The notes beneath the pieces are model-generated. The model was not told the DNA's origin. It worked only from the letters and a program-made list of their open reading frames with translations, and did no database searches. The position numbers were made by a program, and so were the translations under genes. A stretch of 64,000 nt of DNA from Microthyrium microscopicum (Eukaryota > Ascomycota > Dothideomycetes > Microthyriales > Microthyriaceae): contig MU004245.1 of assembly GCA_010405405.1 (NCBI GenBank), forward strand, positions 499,256-563,255. The letters run 5' to 3'. Positions within the stretch are counted from its first letter, which is position 1; every line of letters starts with the position of its first letter. Below are positions 1 to 11,965 of the stretch, piece by piece.

Positions 1-2
1 GG

Positions 3-80
3 GTGCAAGCTGTGCTGGATGCCGTCAATCGGAAGTACTTTACACCGAAGAGGGACTACATGATCACTTCGAGAAGTTAG
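3..80 (+). CDS. 3' end of a gene cut by the window edge
   Basis: The first 78 bases read open as 25 residues ending ...YMITSRS and stop with TAG at 78-80. Codon use looks coding (VNRKYFTPKRDYM), and the other two frames are less protein-like, but no motif is recognisable in so short a tail. It would be the last exon of a plus-strand gene that begins left of the window. I cannot name a family. Confidence 0.35.
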   Translation: MQAVLDAVNRKYFTPKRDYMITSRS

Positions 81-656
81 GCCCAGTTGGCCGGGGAACT
101 AACAACTGGCCCTGCCATATCTCGCCCACGGTTCAAGAATGAAAAGAACATATGGGGCGAAAGCAAGGCCCACCGTCCGACTCTTGACTAACTAGTCAGG
201 CAACACTCGCCAGATTATATGCTGTCTATATCCTCCCAGCGATATACCTACTGTTAGTTTCTCGTGTGCGCCTGGACAACTTGTGAATTATCTCGTCATG
301 GGAACATTTTAGTTTGGCAATGACCCTTTACCGAAAGAGAGCTGCAACATGAAGTCAGTAACAAGAAATGAGAACTTCAACTCTATATGGACCAGACAGA
401 AAAGTCGGGTTGTGTGGCAACAGGCTGAGATATGCGTGCTTGCATTTTCTTTGGGGGTAGGCTTTTCCATTCATGGTCAGTTTGGGAATCAGAATACATT
501 TGCTCAAGACTCGACCTCTATGAATCTTTTCCTCATGATGCCAGTGGTAAAATTCTACCGATGCGCCAATTTTACTCTCAATACCATACCGCACAGCGCG
601 TTGTAAGTACAAACTTCGATGCAACTTCCCTGGGCGATGTTCTGCCATTTTTGCAA
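81..656. other. Intergenic, tail-to-tail region
   Basis: This lies between the truncated plus-strand gene and the 3' end of the minus-strand SANT-like gene. Small overlapping reading frames on both strands have no recognisable protein character. It probably holds 3' UTRs; I see nothing else in it. Confidence 0.4.
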
Positions 657-3028
657 TCACTGCAATAGCACCATCGCTTTTGCAATCAGAATCCCGTTTT
701 TCTTCTCTTCTTGGGAGATCGAGGAAGGAAAACTTTGCAGCAAAACCAAGGCTTTCTCCAGTGGCAGACCGTCTGGACGGTCACCTTCCTTCGTCGACAA
801 CATCGCCTCTTGCAATGACGAATCTGGGCTATAGTAGTACAGAGCTGGGAACAAACATAGACTGACTTTGCCATTCCGAAGCGCCTCGGATTGTAAATCT
901 TCAAGATGATCTCCCTCAACATTCTGGGCCATCATACAAGTTGCATCGAACGGGGTATCGATCGGGAACAACCGGAGTTCACACTGCCACCGGTTGAGAT
1001 TGAGCTCGCCTTTAAATGACAAACACTTCTTATAAAGTGCTTGACAGTGTTCAAAATCAATTTCGCAAGATTGAAGCATTGCCGAGGTGGAGAATATGCC
1101 GTCGATTAGCTTGATAAAGGAAGCCTCTACCCCTTGCGCTTTGCTTGGTATAACTCTGTCTCTGAAGTCCTGGCTCTTTAGGATATGTTCGTGATAGAAA
1201 GAGTCCGCATGGAAAACCGAAGCAAATCCGTCTATATTAGACAGTTAGTGTCGAACAAAGCTTAAATGAAATGGAGAGGCTCACACTTGTTGGAGAATAA
1301 TGACTGAAAGTGCATCATAGACTCGTTGGATCTTGTTTGGCCAGGGCTTGGAAATGGTGTCTCAAATATCTCCTTTTTCAACACTTGACTCATGATGACG
1401 CACAAAATGTGAGCCGGCTTTGCAATGTCAATCAATTGCATGACTTGACTCCGAGAATTCCGGTCTGTAGCAAGACCAGTTCGAAAGAGAAAGTCAGACA
1501 TGGCGTGGAGCACTCCAATTGACAACTGATTCTGCGAATTCTGAGAAGTACGGCGACTTTTGAATGCTTTGCTTTGTGCGTCTTGAAGACTCTCAAACTC
1601 TTGCTGAATGTCCGTTCTAGTCATAGAAGGGTTGTATGTTCTGTTCAATAAAGGACAAACTCGAGAGTGCTCATTTTGTTGCTCGTCTTTAGCCATCGCT
1701 TGCCGATAATATTCCTTTGCAGCCTTAGCCGGGTCCGAGAGCTGGCTTGCAAAATCTGTGCTTTTCCGAAACAATTTCAGTTCATGTTCGTATCCTTGAT
1801 TCTTTCTTTCCAGTCTGAAGATTTGCATTTGGGCTTCTGCCATGTTTGCCTCCAGACTTTCAATGCGTGCTTGCTGTTCTTTACAGAGATCGACAAGGTT
1901 GCTTACTGAAGACTGGGCCATATGATGTAGGAAGGTTGAGCTAGCTGCGGTTGGTGGATTGATATTCGTGACGGCTGGTCGTGTGGAATTGAACAGAGTC
2001 CGCTGTTGGCTTTCGCTGCTAGCACGCTCTCCTTGCTTTGCGGTGCCAGTGGGCAGCACACGGCTTTCGAAAGTTGACGTCCCAGTTCGTGCACGTTTTT
2101 GGGCGTGCAGCTGTATTGAGGATCGTATTAGCGTAAGTTATCCAGAAATCAGACGTTTTAATTTGCTTACATTCAGGGAGCCATCTTCTGAATCCGAGAC
2201 ATGTATCCTACGCTTCGATGAACCGGTGATACTCGTGCTTGCTGCTGTTTGAACAGGCTCTTCAACTGTCCGTGAGACATTTCCAGGAACAGATGGTGGT
2301 AAGGCCTTCCCGTGTATAGACGACGAAGCATTGTCGTGAACGAACCCCGTCGTTGCCTCATGGACAGACTGTAAGCCTTCTCTTTGGATTGTCTGTGAGC
2401 TTTCTTTCTGCACAGGCCGTGATAAAACCTCGTAGAAGCCCTGTGAATCTTCCTGCGGGTTGACCTGGGAGCTATCTTGCCGTAATTGTTGTGACTTTTC
2501 TTGGTGGACAGGAGTCGAAGAACTGGGAAGAATAATGTGCGGATAAACTCCTTCGTCATTGGCGCGATGAATTGACTTTCCTGAAGAACTATCTCGCGTG
2601 TCGTCTTGCCATATACCCAGCGACGGCGTGATTCGAGAAGATTGAGATTGAGCTTGGGATTGAGCTTGAGATTGAGGCAGCGCTTGTCGTGCGGCTTCGA
2701 GCGCTTTATATTCCGCTGGATAGAGCTTACTAAACAAGGTCCAATTCATCCAGTCGGTGGTGCCTTTGGCGAAACCCATCCCACTTTTAGAAGGCTTACC
2801 CGCCTTTCTATAGATCTTGTCGAATTTGTTTTTGATTTTCGAAAGATCAAACGGTCTTCCTGGAAACTTTGCTTGTAGCTGCTGCAAAACTGTTGCCTCA
2901 AAGTTCTTTCCATTAGTTTGGCATTGTTCTGCCCATAGAAAGATATGCGCCGTTTCTGCTGGCTCCCATTTGATGATCATCTTGATGTTGACAATGTCTT
3001 GGATGGTTTCGAAGGGAGTTCGGAACAC
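657..3028 (-). CDS. Myb/SANT-like domain nuclear protein
   Basis: Three exons on the minus strand, 3028-2171, 2110-1285 and 1231-657, give about 752 aa; both introns (60 and 53 nt) have GTAAGC/GTGAGC donors and keep the frame. Residues about 20-100 (WEPAETAHIFLWAEQ ... KNKFDKIYRK ... DWMNW) resemble the fungal Myb/SANT-like DNA-binding fold. A glutamine/serine repeat (SQAQSQAQSQ), a long polar disordered stretch and a coiled coil near residue 330 (KEQQARIESLEANMAEAQMQ) follow. The C-terminal third has no known domain. An in-frame ATG at 2980 (MIIKWEPAE) is a plausible alternative start and would give 736 aa. It is probably a nuclear DNA-binding or chromatin protein; the exact role is unknown. 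Confidence 0.7.
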
Positions 3029-3516
3029 TGATCTGTTTTAGGCGGCACTAAACTCCTCGTGGTTTTATTTATGAGATAGCGAAGGGGATAGCAAAGATGA
3101 ATAGCAGAAGCAAACTGCGCAAGTTTTGTGTTTGTTGTCTCAAACTGCTGAACAAGGTAGGTAGGCACAGGTCTTGCTCAAACAACATGAATGAAGTCTG
3201 GCGGGTAGTGATGCAAGTCAACTGCAGCTCCTTCATTGTTGTCTCGCAGTTTCCCAATTGCCTGATCGCACTTTCCAAATTGGGCATCGGACTGAAACAT
3301 GCGCCTTCCAAAGCAACCTCACCTGAGGTGCTGAATGACCAACACCTTCCATTGGCAACGGTTGCCTATGCAGTCACACTCGTCGGTCATCGCACCATCT
3401 TTTTGAAATTTTTGCACACCATCTCTCTTCCAACCCTCCTCCATCTAGTACAAGCATTTCGATTATTGTTTTCACATTCGCTGGTCTTGCTGTACTAATC
3501 TTTGAGGCCCAATAGC
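3029..3516. promoter_or_regulatory. Divergent promoter region
   Basis: This 488-bp gap separates the starts of the SANT-like gene (minus) and the Hsp70-like gene (plus), so it should hold both promoters. The last 150 bases before 3517 are pyrimidine-rich (cttccaaccctcctccatct), as is usual just upstream of fungal start codons. A 133-codon plus-strand frame crosses it but does not look like protein. Confidence 0.4.
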
Positions 3517-6288
3517 ATGGCTTCTTCGTCTCAATATCTGCTACGATCAACGCCGTATCGTGCGCAGTTTCAGCGTCAAGTAAGTTCCATCCTTTGAGAG
3601 TTAGGCTGTCAATTTCTCCTACTGCCCCATACTACCACATCACTCAAGCAACCCATGACACTCATAGCATTCTATGGCTGCCATCAAGCGCAATGGAGAT
3701 TCGTCGCTTGGAGAGTTCCTTGCGGACTTGTCACTGCCTGTTGCCAGCGCCACATTAAAAAGACATATACTGATGATTTTAGGCTGTTGCTGCATCAAAC
3801 ACTCCCTCCCAGTCACGTTTGAATGCGACTCCGAGAAACGAGGTCGAGCCTAATTCTCTTTTCTCTCCGCGTGTACATGGAGGTCGCTCAGAAACGCCCA
3901 CCGAGGGCTACCAAGTATTCTACGTTGGCATGGACTTCGGCACCGGTCGTTCTAGTGCATGTGTTCTAGGCCTTCGCAAAGACGAAGATCCCACCACAAT
4001 TGACCCTCGACGCCTCAATAACCGAATCATAGAGGTGGCCAATTACCCTGGGGATCCTCAATCAGACCATCTCGAGAGAACTGTGAAGGAAGTTCCTACT
4101 GCGCTGCTTTACACCCTTATTGAAGATGGAAACTCTGGATATGCGCAGTGGAAGATTCTTTGGGGATGGGAAGTTCCGAAAGCACTCAGCGAAGCCAAAA
4201 ACCGTGAGTCGCTTTCCGAGATGGAAAAAGGCGAGATCAAGTACTTCAAGCTGCTACTAGACAATAGTGAATATACAGAGGACGTTCGCAAGGACATTCA
4301 GCGTCGCTTGTCACATATCTCTGCGATGTCTGCCAAGACAGCAGACCGACAAGAACGAGATGTGATTGTGGATTTTCTTGAAAAGTTCACTAAGCATATC
4401 ATTGAGCAGCTGGGGAGTGAGCATGGATATACCCGTGAACACAAAGTGTATTTCAGTATTGCCGTCCCTCCTTTGTGGGGGCACAAGGCATTGAAAAGAA
4501 TGCATGATGCCTTGGCACTGGCATTGTTCAGAAACAACTTTCCCAGCATCGTTCAGCAGGCAGGAAATTGCTCTTTACAGGTTGATCAGCTTATTCTGGC
4601 GTCTGAGCCCGAGGCTCATGCTTTCACGATCCTTGCAGAGCCAAAAAATCGGCATTTCTTCGAGGTATGGATGACCGGTTTGTCACAAGAACATGTAGCT
4701 AATCAAACAAGGACTTGAATCGTATGCTTCTGTTAGATATAGGTAGTGGTACGGTGGATGCCATTGTCTTTGTTATTCAAGGCCTAGTTGGCCAAATGCA
4801 GTTGGCGCAGGAAACAGCTGCTGGCGAGGGTAAGATACGAACCGCTAGATGTGTTTTCGATGCAGTTGCTTATGTTTTGTTCAGGTAGACTTTGCGGTTC
4901 TCATTATATCAATCGTCAATTCAAGCAACTTGGCCTCCACCGATTGCGCCCCGAGGTTGCCGATTTCTACGCCCCTACGTCTCTGGCTAAGATTGAATTG
5001 CTGTTTCAAACCGAAATCATGGATAAGTTTGAGAACGTATCCAAGCGAAAATTCGACTTTCATATGAGCGACACTGATCCGATGAATGAGTTTGCTGAGC
5101 AACGCATCAACGGCTACACTGTGCCAAACCTTGTCGGTAACACGGCAAAGCATTTTCAGGGTTCTCGAATACTTTATACTTTGTATGTGTCTTTCCAATA
5201 TAACGTTGAAGCCTGCCACACTGACATCTGCCAGAGCGCATATGCAGGATATATTCCGTCTTACTTGCGAGGGCACTTGGGAACTTGCTGAGAAGAAGCT
5301 GCTTGACACAAAGGATGATTCTGGCAATCCAACTATCGATGTAAGATGTCACCTATATTTGTTATTTTGCATGAACTAACAGTTCACAAGCGACTAGTAC
5401 TCGCTGGTGGTGGCGCGCAATCTGCCGTTGTTCAGAATTATATTCAAGATAAGTTGAATGAACGTGGCTGGTCGCAAGTCAAAGTTGTCATGCCTCTGAT
5501 CAAGTAAGCTCTCTTTCGGCAGTTACTAGAAAGTCAGCTAACGCAGCCGTAGGGGGGGACCTGGAGTGGCAGCATCGCGAGGCACAATCATTGCTGCACT
5601 GCATGGTCCACATGGGCCAACCCGAATAATGCACTGTAGCTATGGGTTGAGATGTAGCGAGCCGTTCCAGGAGCGTCCTGGCCATTATGCGGCTAAGTGC
5701 GAACTGGACGAGCGCGATGGCAGATATTACGCTGAAAATATGATGCGTTGGATTCTCAAGAAGGTATATTGTCTTTTGCCTTCCATTTTGCAAGGCGTTT
5801 TCGATTACTAACCAGTGTGCTACTTTTAGGGACAAGAAATTAGCTCCAACAATCGGTGCTTTACAGAGAAGTTTGATCGCATCATCGCTGTCGATGATGC
5901 TGACGATGATGAGGAGTGGATTTGGGAAGAGGAGCTTTACGCTTCAGACACTTGTATGGAGGATCACTATCCCATCGACCATGAAAAGAATGGTAGTAAG
6001 CATGTTTGGCCCAGATAACGGGATTGTATCACTAATACTTCTCTATACAATTGTCAGCTCATCAGCAAGATGCGTTTTGACCTCCGAAATCTACGACACC
6101 CATCGAATATCACGACAGATCCTGAAGGATACGAATATTACTTTCTGGAGTTTGCGATAGTTTTCGAGATCATTGGCTGGAATCTATACTACAAGGCACA
6201 TGCTCTGGATGAAAACAAAACTCCTCTGGCTGGCGCGGAAGAAGGTTGGTTCAGCGTCGCAGCAGCATTTACTCCGGGAGCGAAATGA
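3517..6288 (+). CDS. HSPA12-like Hsp70-family ATPase
   Basis: Nine exons fit: 3517-3579, 3783-4664, 4712-4829, 4885-5182, 5235-5340, 5391-5503, 5547-5763, 5830-6003 and 6058-6288, about 733 aa. The actin/Hsp70 ATPase fold is clear: phosphate-1 motif MDFGTGRSSACV near residue 71, phosphate-2 motif DIGSGTVDAIVF near 324, LCGSHYINRQF after it, and the adenosine motif LVLAGGGAQSAVVQNY near 500. There is no DnaK-type substrate-binding domain. The C-terminal beta-rich part (MRFDLRNLR ... YYKAHALDE) matches fungal HSPA12-type proteins, ATP-binding chaperone-like proteins of unknown substrate. The start is inferred: exon 1 (MASSSQYLLRST) ends at a consensus GTAAGT. One weak point is the 5830-6003/6058 junction, where the best-looking donors break the frame and only a weak GTTTGG donor at 6004 keeps it. 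Confidence 0.8.
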
Positions 6289-6732
6289 TTCTCCTTGTTG
6301 TTTAAGATGATCCTGATTTCTTGAAGGCCATCGTTAGGTTCGTAATGCAAGGCACAGGCTCTGGATATACGAACGCTGGCACATCTATCAGCAGGCTAGT
6401 GTAATTCCAGCAGCATGAGTTTTGGCCAAGGCACAATATCCCTAGGACTTCTCATAGATCACGAAAATGTAAAGTTGTTACTATAACACTACGATCACAA
6501 CCGAAACACATGAATTGGTGTTTTTCGTAGAGATGAGCTTCGGCGCGAGGTTCGTACCAGACTTATATCTAAATAGTGAGTCGAGGCTGAAGAAACATTT
6601 GCAGAGCAGGCAAAGCAAATTCCAAGCAACCCATGATTCAGTAAGCAGATGATAGATGGAACATAGACCAAGTAGCAAGCATGAACTTGCCGTATCGTAC
6701 TTTTAGCTAATGAGCAAGCTACGTGGGTTCTC
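6289..6732. other. Intergenic, convergent 3' regions
   Basis: Tail-to-tail gap between the Hsp70-like gene and the minus-strand F-box-like gene. Only short frames without protein character; probably 3' UTRs. Nothing else seen. Confidence 0.4.
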
Positions 6733-8673
6733 TTAGTCGTTGTCATCCGGATGGTCAACTTCCTGATCTAATGGCTCCCACCGTGATAAGTGGCCATAAG
6801 CTCCAACTACTTCACAAAGAACCATATCCTGCTTCTTCGACTCATTTTTACGCCTAGTCCATGATAGCGACACTTGTGGCTCGGGCACTGTATAGAGATG
6901 TGTTTCTATCTTTAGCTTCCAGCTCCATCTGCGTATTGTTAGTAAATGCTTGATGTACAATATTCAAAGTAAGTTGGGAACGTTGCGAGCCAACCAGAGT
7001 ATACCCGTATAAGAAGTGCTATATACCCCTGGGACTGCGCAGCAGCATCCGCTTTCTCACGCGTCCGTTGGGATTCGGGGTGTGTTTCCGCCATAAAGTA
7101 CATTGAAAATAGCGTAATGGTCGGACTTACCTAGTATCGTCAGGCATGAATGGAGCCGTTGTGCGAATTCGATTCATGTAGTAACGGGATAGATCAAAGT
7201 CTTCGGGCACCATAGGAAGGCGAAGTTGTTTGGGCTCTGAATGGGCCGCCTCCTGCTCTTCCACGGCAAGAGCTCCGAGTTCGCCAAGCGGATTTGATCC
7301 GCTAGCAGTATCTTGAATTTCTGCTGCTGTGAAGCTTGCTTTATGGACTGCAAGGGCAACCCGCATCGATTGGATCGAAGCGTCTCCTTGGGTAATCTGT
7401 TGTTGTAGCTCAGGCCAGGTGGCCTGAACTGATGGACCAATGACCATAAAACCTGCCACTTTGAGCGTAGACACCACTTCGTCCGTAGATACTGACTTGG
7501 AATCTTCGGCTGTTCGAGCTGCCAAAGCGGTCAAACGTTCTTGAATTCCAAGGTTATAACCGCTTTTGTCGTCAAGCGACAACAGCTTGAAGCCCATCTG
7601 TCGTACTAGATGTATTATGTTCCTCATGCTGGCAATGGAAGCCACAGCTGTAGCCGCAGACACAATAGTGAACTTTGTTTTTGTGGCAGTGTAGGCCTGT
7701 TGCTGGGCTCGTTGATACCACCAATTATATTCCCGCGGAGATCTGTATAATGGACTGACTGGACTGACCCGAGACCTGACGAGAACCCAATCTTCGTAGC
7801 AGAATTTGATGGCTAGCCGCCTTAACGCTGGTAGCGCTCCTACTAAATGTTGTGTTGATATCCAAAACATCTCTGTTTTCGACTTATCGAGTGGAGAGAA
7901 GGCGGCGCCTCCCCGGCGATCTTCCAAATCAGTGAAATCTATGATGAAATCAAGTTCTTTCAGGGCTGGGAACTCGCGTGCCAATAAATCCTCGTGGTAT
8001 TTCACTTCGACCCATCTCGCACTGAGCTTTGTGATTTGGCTGCTATATTTGGGGGAGATCTGGCGTGTAAAGCTAGGAGCCGAATCCAATTTAGCGCGAT
8101 ATGACCAGCGACGAAAAGTTTTGTTGAACTCCATATGAAGATGGAAGGAGTTCTTTCCATACAAGTACCAATACGCTTCGTCGTGGATTTGTCTACAAGA
8201 TGCGAGAATCTGTGTGTTTGGTGGAGGACTGCCATTTGTAAGCTTTTGTTTGTTCTAAGAGAGGACGTAACCATATTTCTCTAGGTCAATTCTCAAGGCA
8301 TTTTCTTCAGGGCAGTAACAACTCCTCCAGCTCATACAAAGTTAACAAAGCAAAACAATTAAAATAAGCAGTACCTTCGACATTTGGTGAATATTCTAAT
8401 CTAGAGGAACAGACTGGGAACTTACGAAGCGAGATTCGTGACTTTCATGACAAGTTTGCCCTTTTCCACAGGACTTATACAACAGGACTCGTAGACGATG
8501 CCTGGTTCCCTGATAGGTTTGGTCTTTTCTGTAGAGTTTACACAATAGAGGTCGTAGGTGATAGCCAGGTCCGATGGCTCGAGAAGGTTTGCGTATACCA
8601 TTTCTCGAAGCTCGAGAGGAAGCTTTCGCAGAAGAGAGCAAGTGCTGCTTTGGAAAGCGTATGGCCGATCCAT
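6733..8673 (-). CDS. F-box-like / 2EXR-type fungal protein
   Basis: Exons 8673-8426, 8228-7131 and 6928-6733 join in frame to about 513 aa; the introns are long for this window (197 and 202 nt). The N-terminus (LLRKLPLELREMVYANLLEP, residues about 14-33) is the typical first helix of fungal F-box-like/2EXR proteins. ILASCRQIHDEAYWYLYGKN around residue 90 is their second hallmark (the LLxxCRQIxxEA motif), followed by the usual YxxNxFxF-like strand. The remaining 400 residues are lineage-specific, with an alanine-rich middle part. F-box proteins recruit substrates to SCF ubiquitin ligases; whether this diverged form binds Skp1 cannot be told from sequence. The acceptor at 8228 was chosen because it alone restores the family motif in frame. 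Confidence 0.7.
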
Positions 8674-9737
8674 GATGAAAAGATGGTGCAGCAGGGACAG
8701 TATAGTGATAAACAGTACCCAATGTGCTTATAATGCTGTGCAGAATCTGGTGTCGAAGTTGTAGAAGATTTTGGTGATCAGGTTGTGGAAAGGCTGCAGA
8801 TAAGAAGGATTTGCAAACTCAGCACAACGCTGGGTAAACTCGTAGGATTTATGTGAAGATGTGAGCCAGACGGAGAACAGGTAACGAATTTGCCTGGACC
8901 GTGGTTCGGAGAATTTTAGCTTGAATTAGTAGATCGGCGGTTTGGTCCATCAAAGTAGTGGTAGACTATAAGTTTTACGTCCCTGCTCTTGAATCCTTCG
9001 AAGTGTTCTCTGCTGTCATTTTGAGAGAAATGCTGAAGAGAATAGGACTTGGCTTTCTGTTTGAAAGGCTACAAGCAAAGAGAAGTGGAGATGTATTTAG
9101 CCCAGCCATGACATCTAATATGTCAAGCGACACGACAGAAGCAACATCACCATTCTGTTGAGAAGAGACATATTGGATAAGTTTACCTTCGATTGCATAT
9201 TGCGACTGCGATAATCTACTGCATTAGACCTAGATCACTCGTTTGATCTTTCAGGTCAGGAGGTAGATTGAATCTTCAATAAAGCTCAAAAGATCAAGAT
9301 GGGATACATGTCGCGTCTGGAGGTAAATCTCCAAGATTGTGGGCTGGAACGGTCCTGTAGGTACCCACCCTAAATAGTTCCCGCTGTGCTAATCGTTAGT
9401 AGACTAGAGTCAGGCTCGCATTATGGCACATGAGATAGAATTGTTTGAGGTTTCCACGAAGGTTGAAAGTTGAAGCAGTGAAGTTTGTCGCAGAAAGGAT
9501 GGCATGTAGTTGGAAGAGGAACGCGGGCTCGACCAGGGATCCTTGCACTAAAGCGCCACCATCCAGACGCTTTGATCCATGTCGCGCTCGCTTGTACACA
9601 CTCCCCGCCGTGCCGCCAATGTTCTCATGAAAGCAGCGCGCGCTGTGCCCATTCATCTCTTCAACGTCTCTCTATCTTGCGTGTATATACTGGCCTGCTT
9701 TACTGGACGAGCGGGTGGCTAGCGCAAACTCTCCGCA
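8674..9737. other. Intergenic, divergent promoters
   Basis: A gap of about 1.06 kb between divergently transcribed genes (F-box-like on minus, RFTS on plus). Several short frames (longest about 110 codons) lack domain or codon signals. It should hold both promoters; no tRNA or repeat seen. Confidence 0.4.
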
Positions 9738-11697
9738 ATGGCCGACATACTAAAGGAGGTCGACCTCTTGCGCCCTCTCGATTCCTCACTTACATCGGAA
9801 GAACACGAGAATGACTGGCCTGTCTTCATCATGGAAAACGCTCTGGTCACGGACAAAGCAGGCAATCTTGTCAGCCTGTTTGAAGCGGCCGCCGACAACC
9901 TTTTGAGCGTATCTGGCGAGCTACAAAAGGACAAGGAGCAGCTGAGATACTGTGGGTTTTTATCATAGTGCATATTCGCGGTCATCATCTTCATTTACTG
10001 ACAATTGTATTACATAGATGTTTCGGGACGCGCCAAGAAGACGAATTACATCGAAGTGAACCCTGTTGGTCGCTATGCCTTTGGCGCTGATGGGTCAGGG
10101 GACAATGTATCGCTGTGGGCTGCTGGTAGAGCAGGGTGGTTCGAACTTCAGCCTGCCTTGGACTATAAGCAATTCTTTGATGAAATGGCATCCGGTGTGA
10201 CCGCGTGGTATTTCTTGATGGACAATCCTAAGTTACATAAGGCACCGTCCAAGGAAGTCTTTGCAGCATATGGCAAGAAAAAAAAAGTTACTCCCGAGGT
10301 TGCTGAAGGCACATTCGTCGGGCATGGTAAATTTTTGCTGGGGAACATGAAGAAAGCAGAAGGAAGATCATGGTCACAGAAGCCGATCTATCAGTACTTG
10401 AAAAAGCACTCTGGCCAGGTACGAGCCAGCATGAAATAGGCATCTACGTCACTAATTCATTATCTAGGCAAGCCAGTCTCAGCCAACACCTGATCGAATC
10501 GACTCTAAGCAGCCCAAAAGACGTGGTAGGAAACCCAGGTCATTTTATGAAAATGAAGTCGCTACACCTGAGCTCTCTAAGGAAGAAGCCAACACGAAGT
10601 CACTCCCTGCAATATTGGACCTGAAACGAGTAGAAGCCGATGCAGCCGTGCTTTGGAAGTTCATCCAGCGAGCCAGCGAAGAAACTGCTCGGCCTCGAAA
10701 GCTAAAGATGGAAATTCTGGCAAAGTCTCTTGTCAATGAGTTTGTGTTCGATAGCAACGAGCAAGCCACCAGTTACATACGCTTTCAAGGGACGTATCTT
10801 GTCAAGTACATGCAAGAACGAAGACGGCGGAAAGACTGGATGAATTCGCCTCTGTATGAGGACCTCCAGACTCATGTAATCCCTCCTAAAACTCGATCGC
10901 GAGTCGCGCGTATTCAACTTCAAGTCCGGGATTATCGCCTGGCCGACAAGATCGCCGTCGGTGGCCTAGAAATGTACTCCTCTTCTGATGAAGAAATTGC
11001 AACCCCTTATCACACCAAATCAGGGCTACGACCGAAGAGTGCTGGCAAGAAGCGCAAATCCTACACCGCTCAGGACGCAACACCAGCTCCTAATTCGGAC
11101 GATGGTGCAAACATGGGGTCGCCCGTTGCAGGAAAGAGGAAGAACATGGAAGATAGATCCGATCAGCGGAAGCGACGTGCACTATCGAATCAAGACTCTG
11201 ATGATTCATCGCAACGAGCTCAAAGTGCCGATCCCGTCACTGAAGGTGATAAGTCTCTCCCACTGCGCTGGAAGAGCGAACCATCTCGCTCTGGCGACAC
11301 CCCTCGAATTATTCGCGGAGTGAATTTGGACCCTCAACCAAACTCTCCAGGCGATATCTGGCAATGTTCTGCTCCTGATTGCTTGAAGCGCATATATGGT
11401 GCAAGTGGCGAATTGGGTCAAGAATTGATTAATGAGCATATTGAAAATCATCGGGAAGCAGAATTCCAGCAGCCACAAATTGATATTGCAATGCAAGAGA
11501 TGAAGAAGACAAATCTGCCAGTCGCGTAAGTCCTTGGTTCACTCTTTGACCGTGCGTGCTAACATAGATCCAGCAACTTGATTAAACGAATTCGTGAATT
11601 TGCTGCTGCTCAAGAGTTGGCAGATACAATCGCTGGCGCTTCTATGACCGACTCGGACACAAATGAAGTGAAACCGATCGATAGGTTATTTGCGTAA
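9738..11697 (+). CDS. RFTS-domain and C2H2 zinc-finger protein (Raf2-like)
   Basis: Exons 9738-9951, 10018-10418, 10468-11525 and 11574-11697 give about 598 aa with consistent phases; introns are 66, 49 and 48 nt with clear branch points. Residues about 20-165 (DWPVFIMENALVTDKAGNLV ... YVSGRAKKTNYIEV ... WFELQPALDYKQFFDEM) have the layout of the replication-foci-targeting (RFTS) domain of DNMT1. A basic, disordered middle follows, and near the C-terminus a C2H2-like finger, C505-x4-C510-x18-H529-x3-H533. No methyltransferase motifs are present. RFTS without methyltransferase is known from fission yeast Raf2, a subunit of the Cul4-Rik1 H3K9 methylation complex, which also carries a zinc finger. 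A nuclear heterochromatin role is therefore inferred, not shown; a generic DNA-replication or chromatin protein is the alternative. Confidence 0.65.
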
Positions 11698-11965
11698 AGT
11701 TTTGCGCTCCGCAAATTACATGGATGACATTTCACGTCTTACGAAAAGATGAGTTCTAGGAAGTGAGGCATTGCATATCAAGGGCGTAAAGGATTGGGAC
11801 TAAAATCATTATTATCTTTTACATATGAACGGCGCAAGGGAATGATCAGAGACGCCTCATTTTGATACCCTGCGCTGGAGCTTCCAGCCAAATACATTTT
11901 TCAACCCAAGTACACTTGTACAGAATTAAATTGAGCTCGTGCTATTTCATAATACTACAGTCCGT

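Noticed and set aside
3097-3498. 133-codon plus-strand frame between the SANT-like and Hsp70-like genes
   Set aside because: It lies in the divergent promoter, has an unnatural composition and overlaps an opposite frame. Treated as chance.
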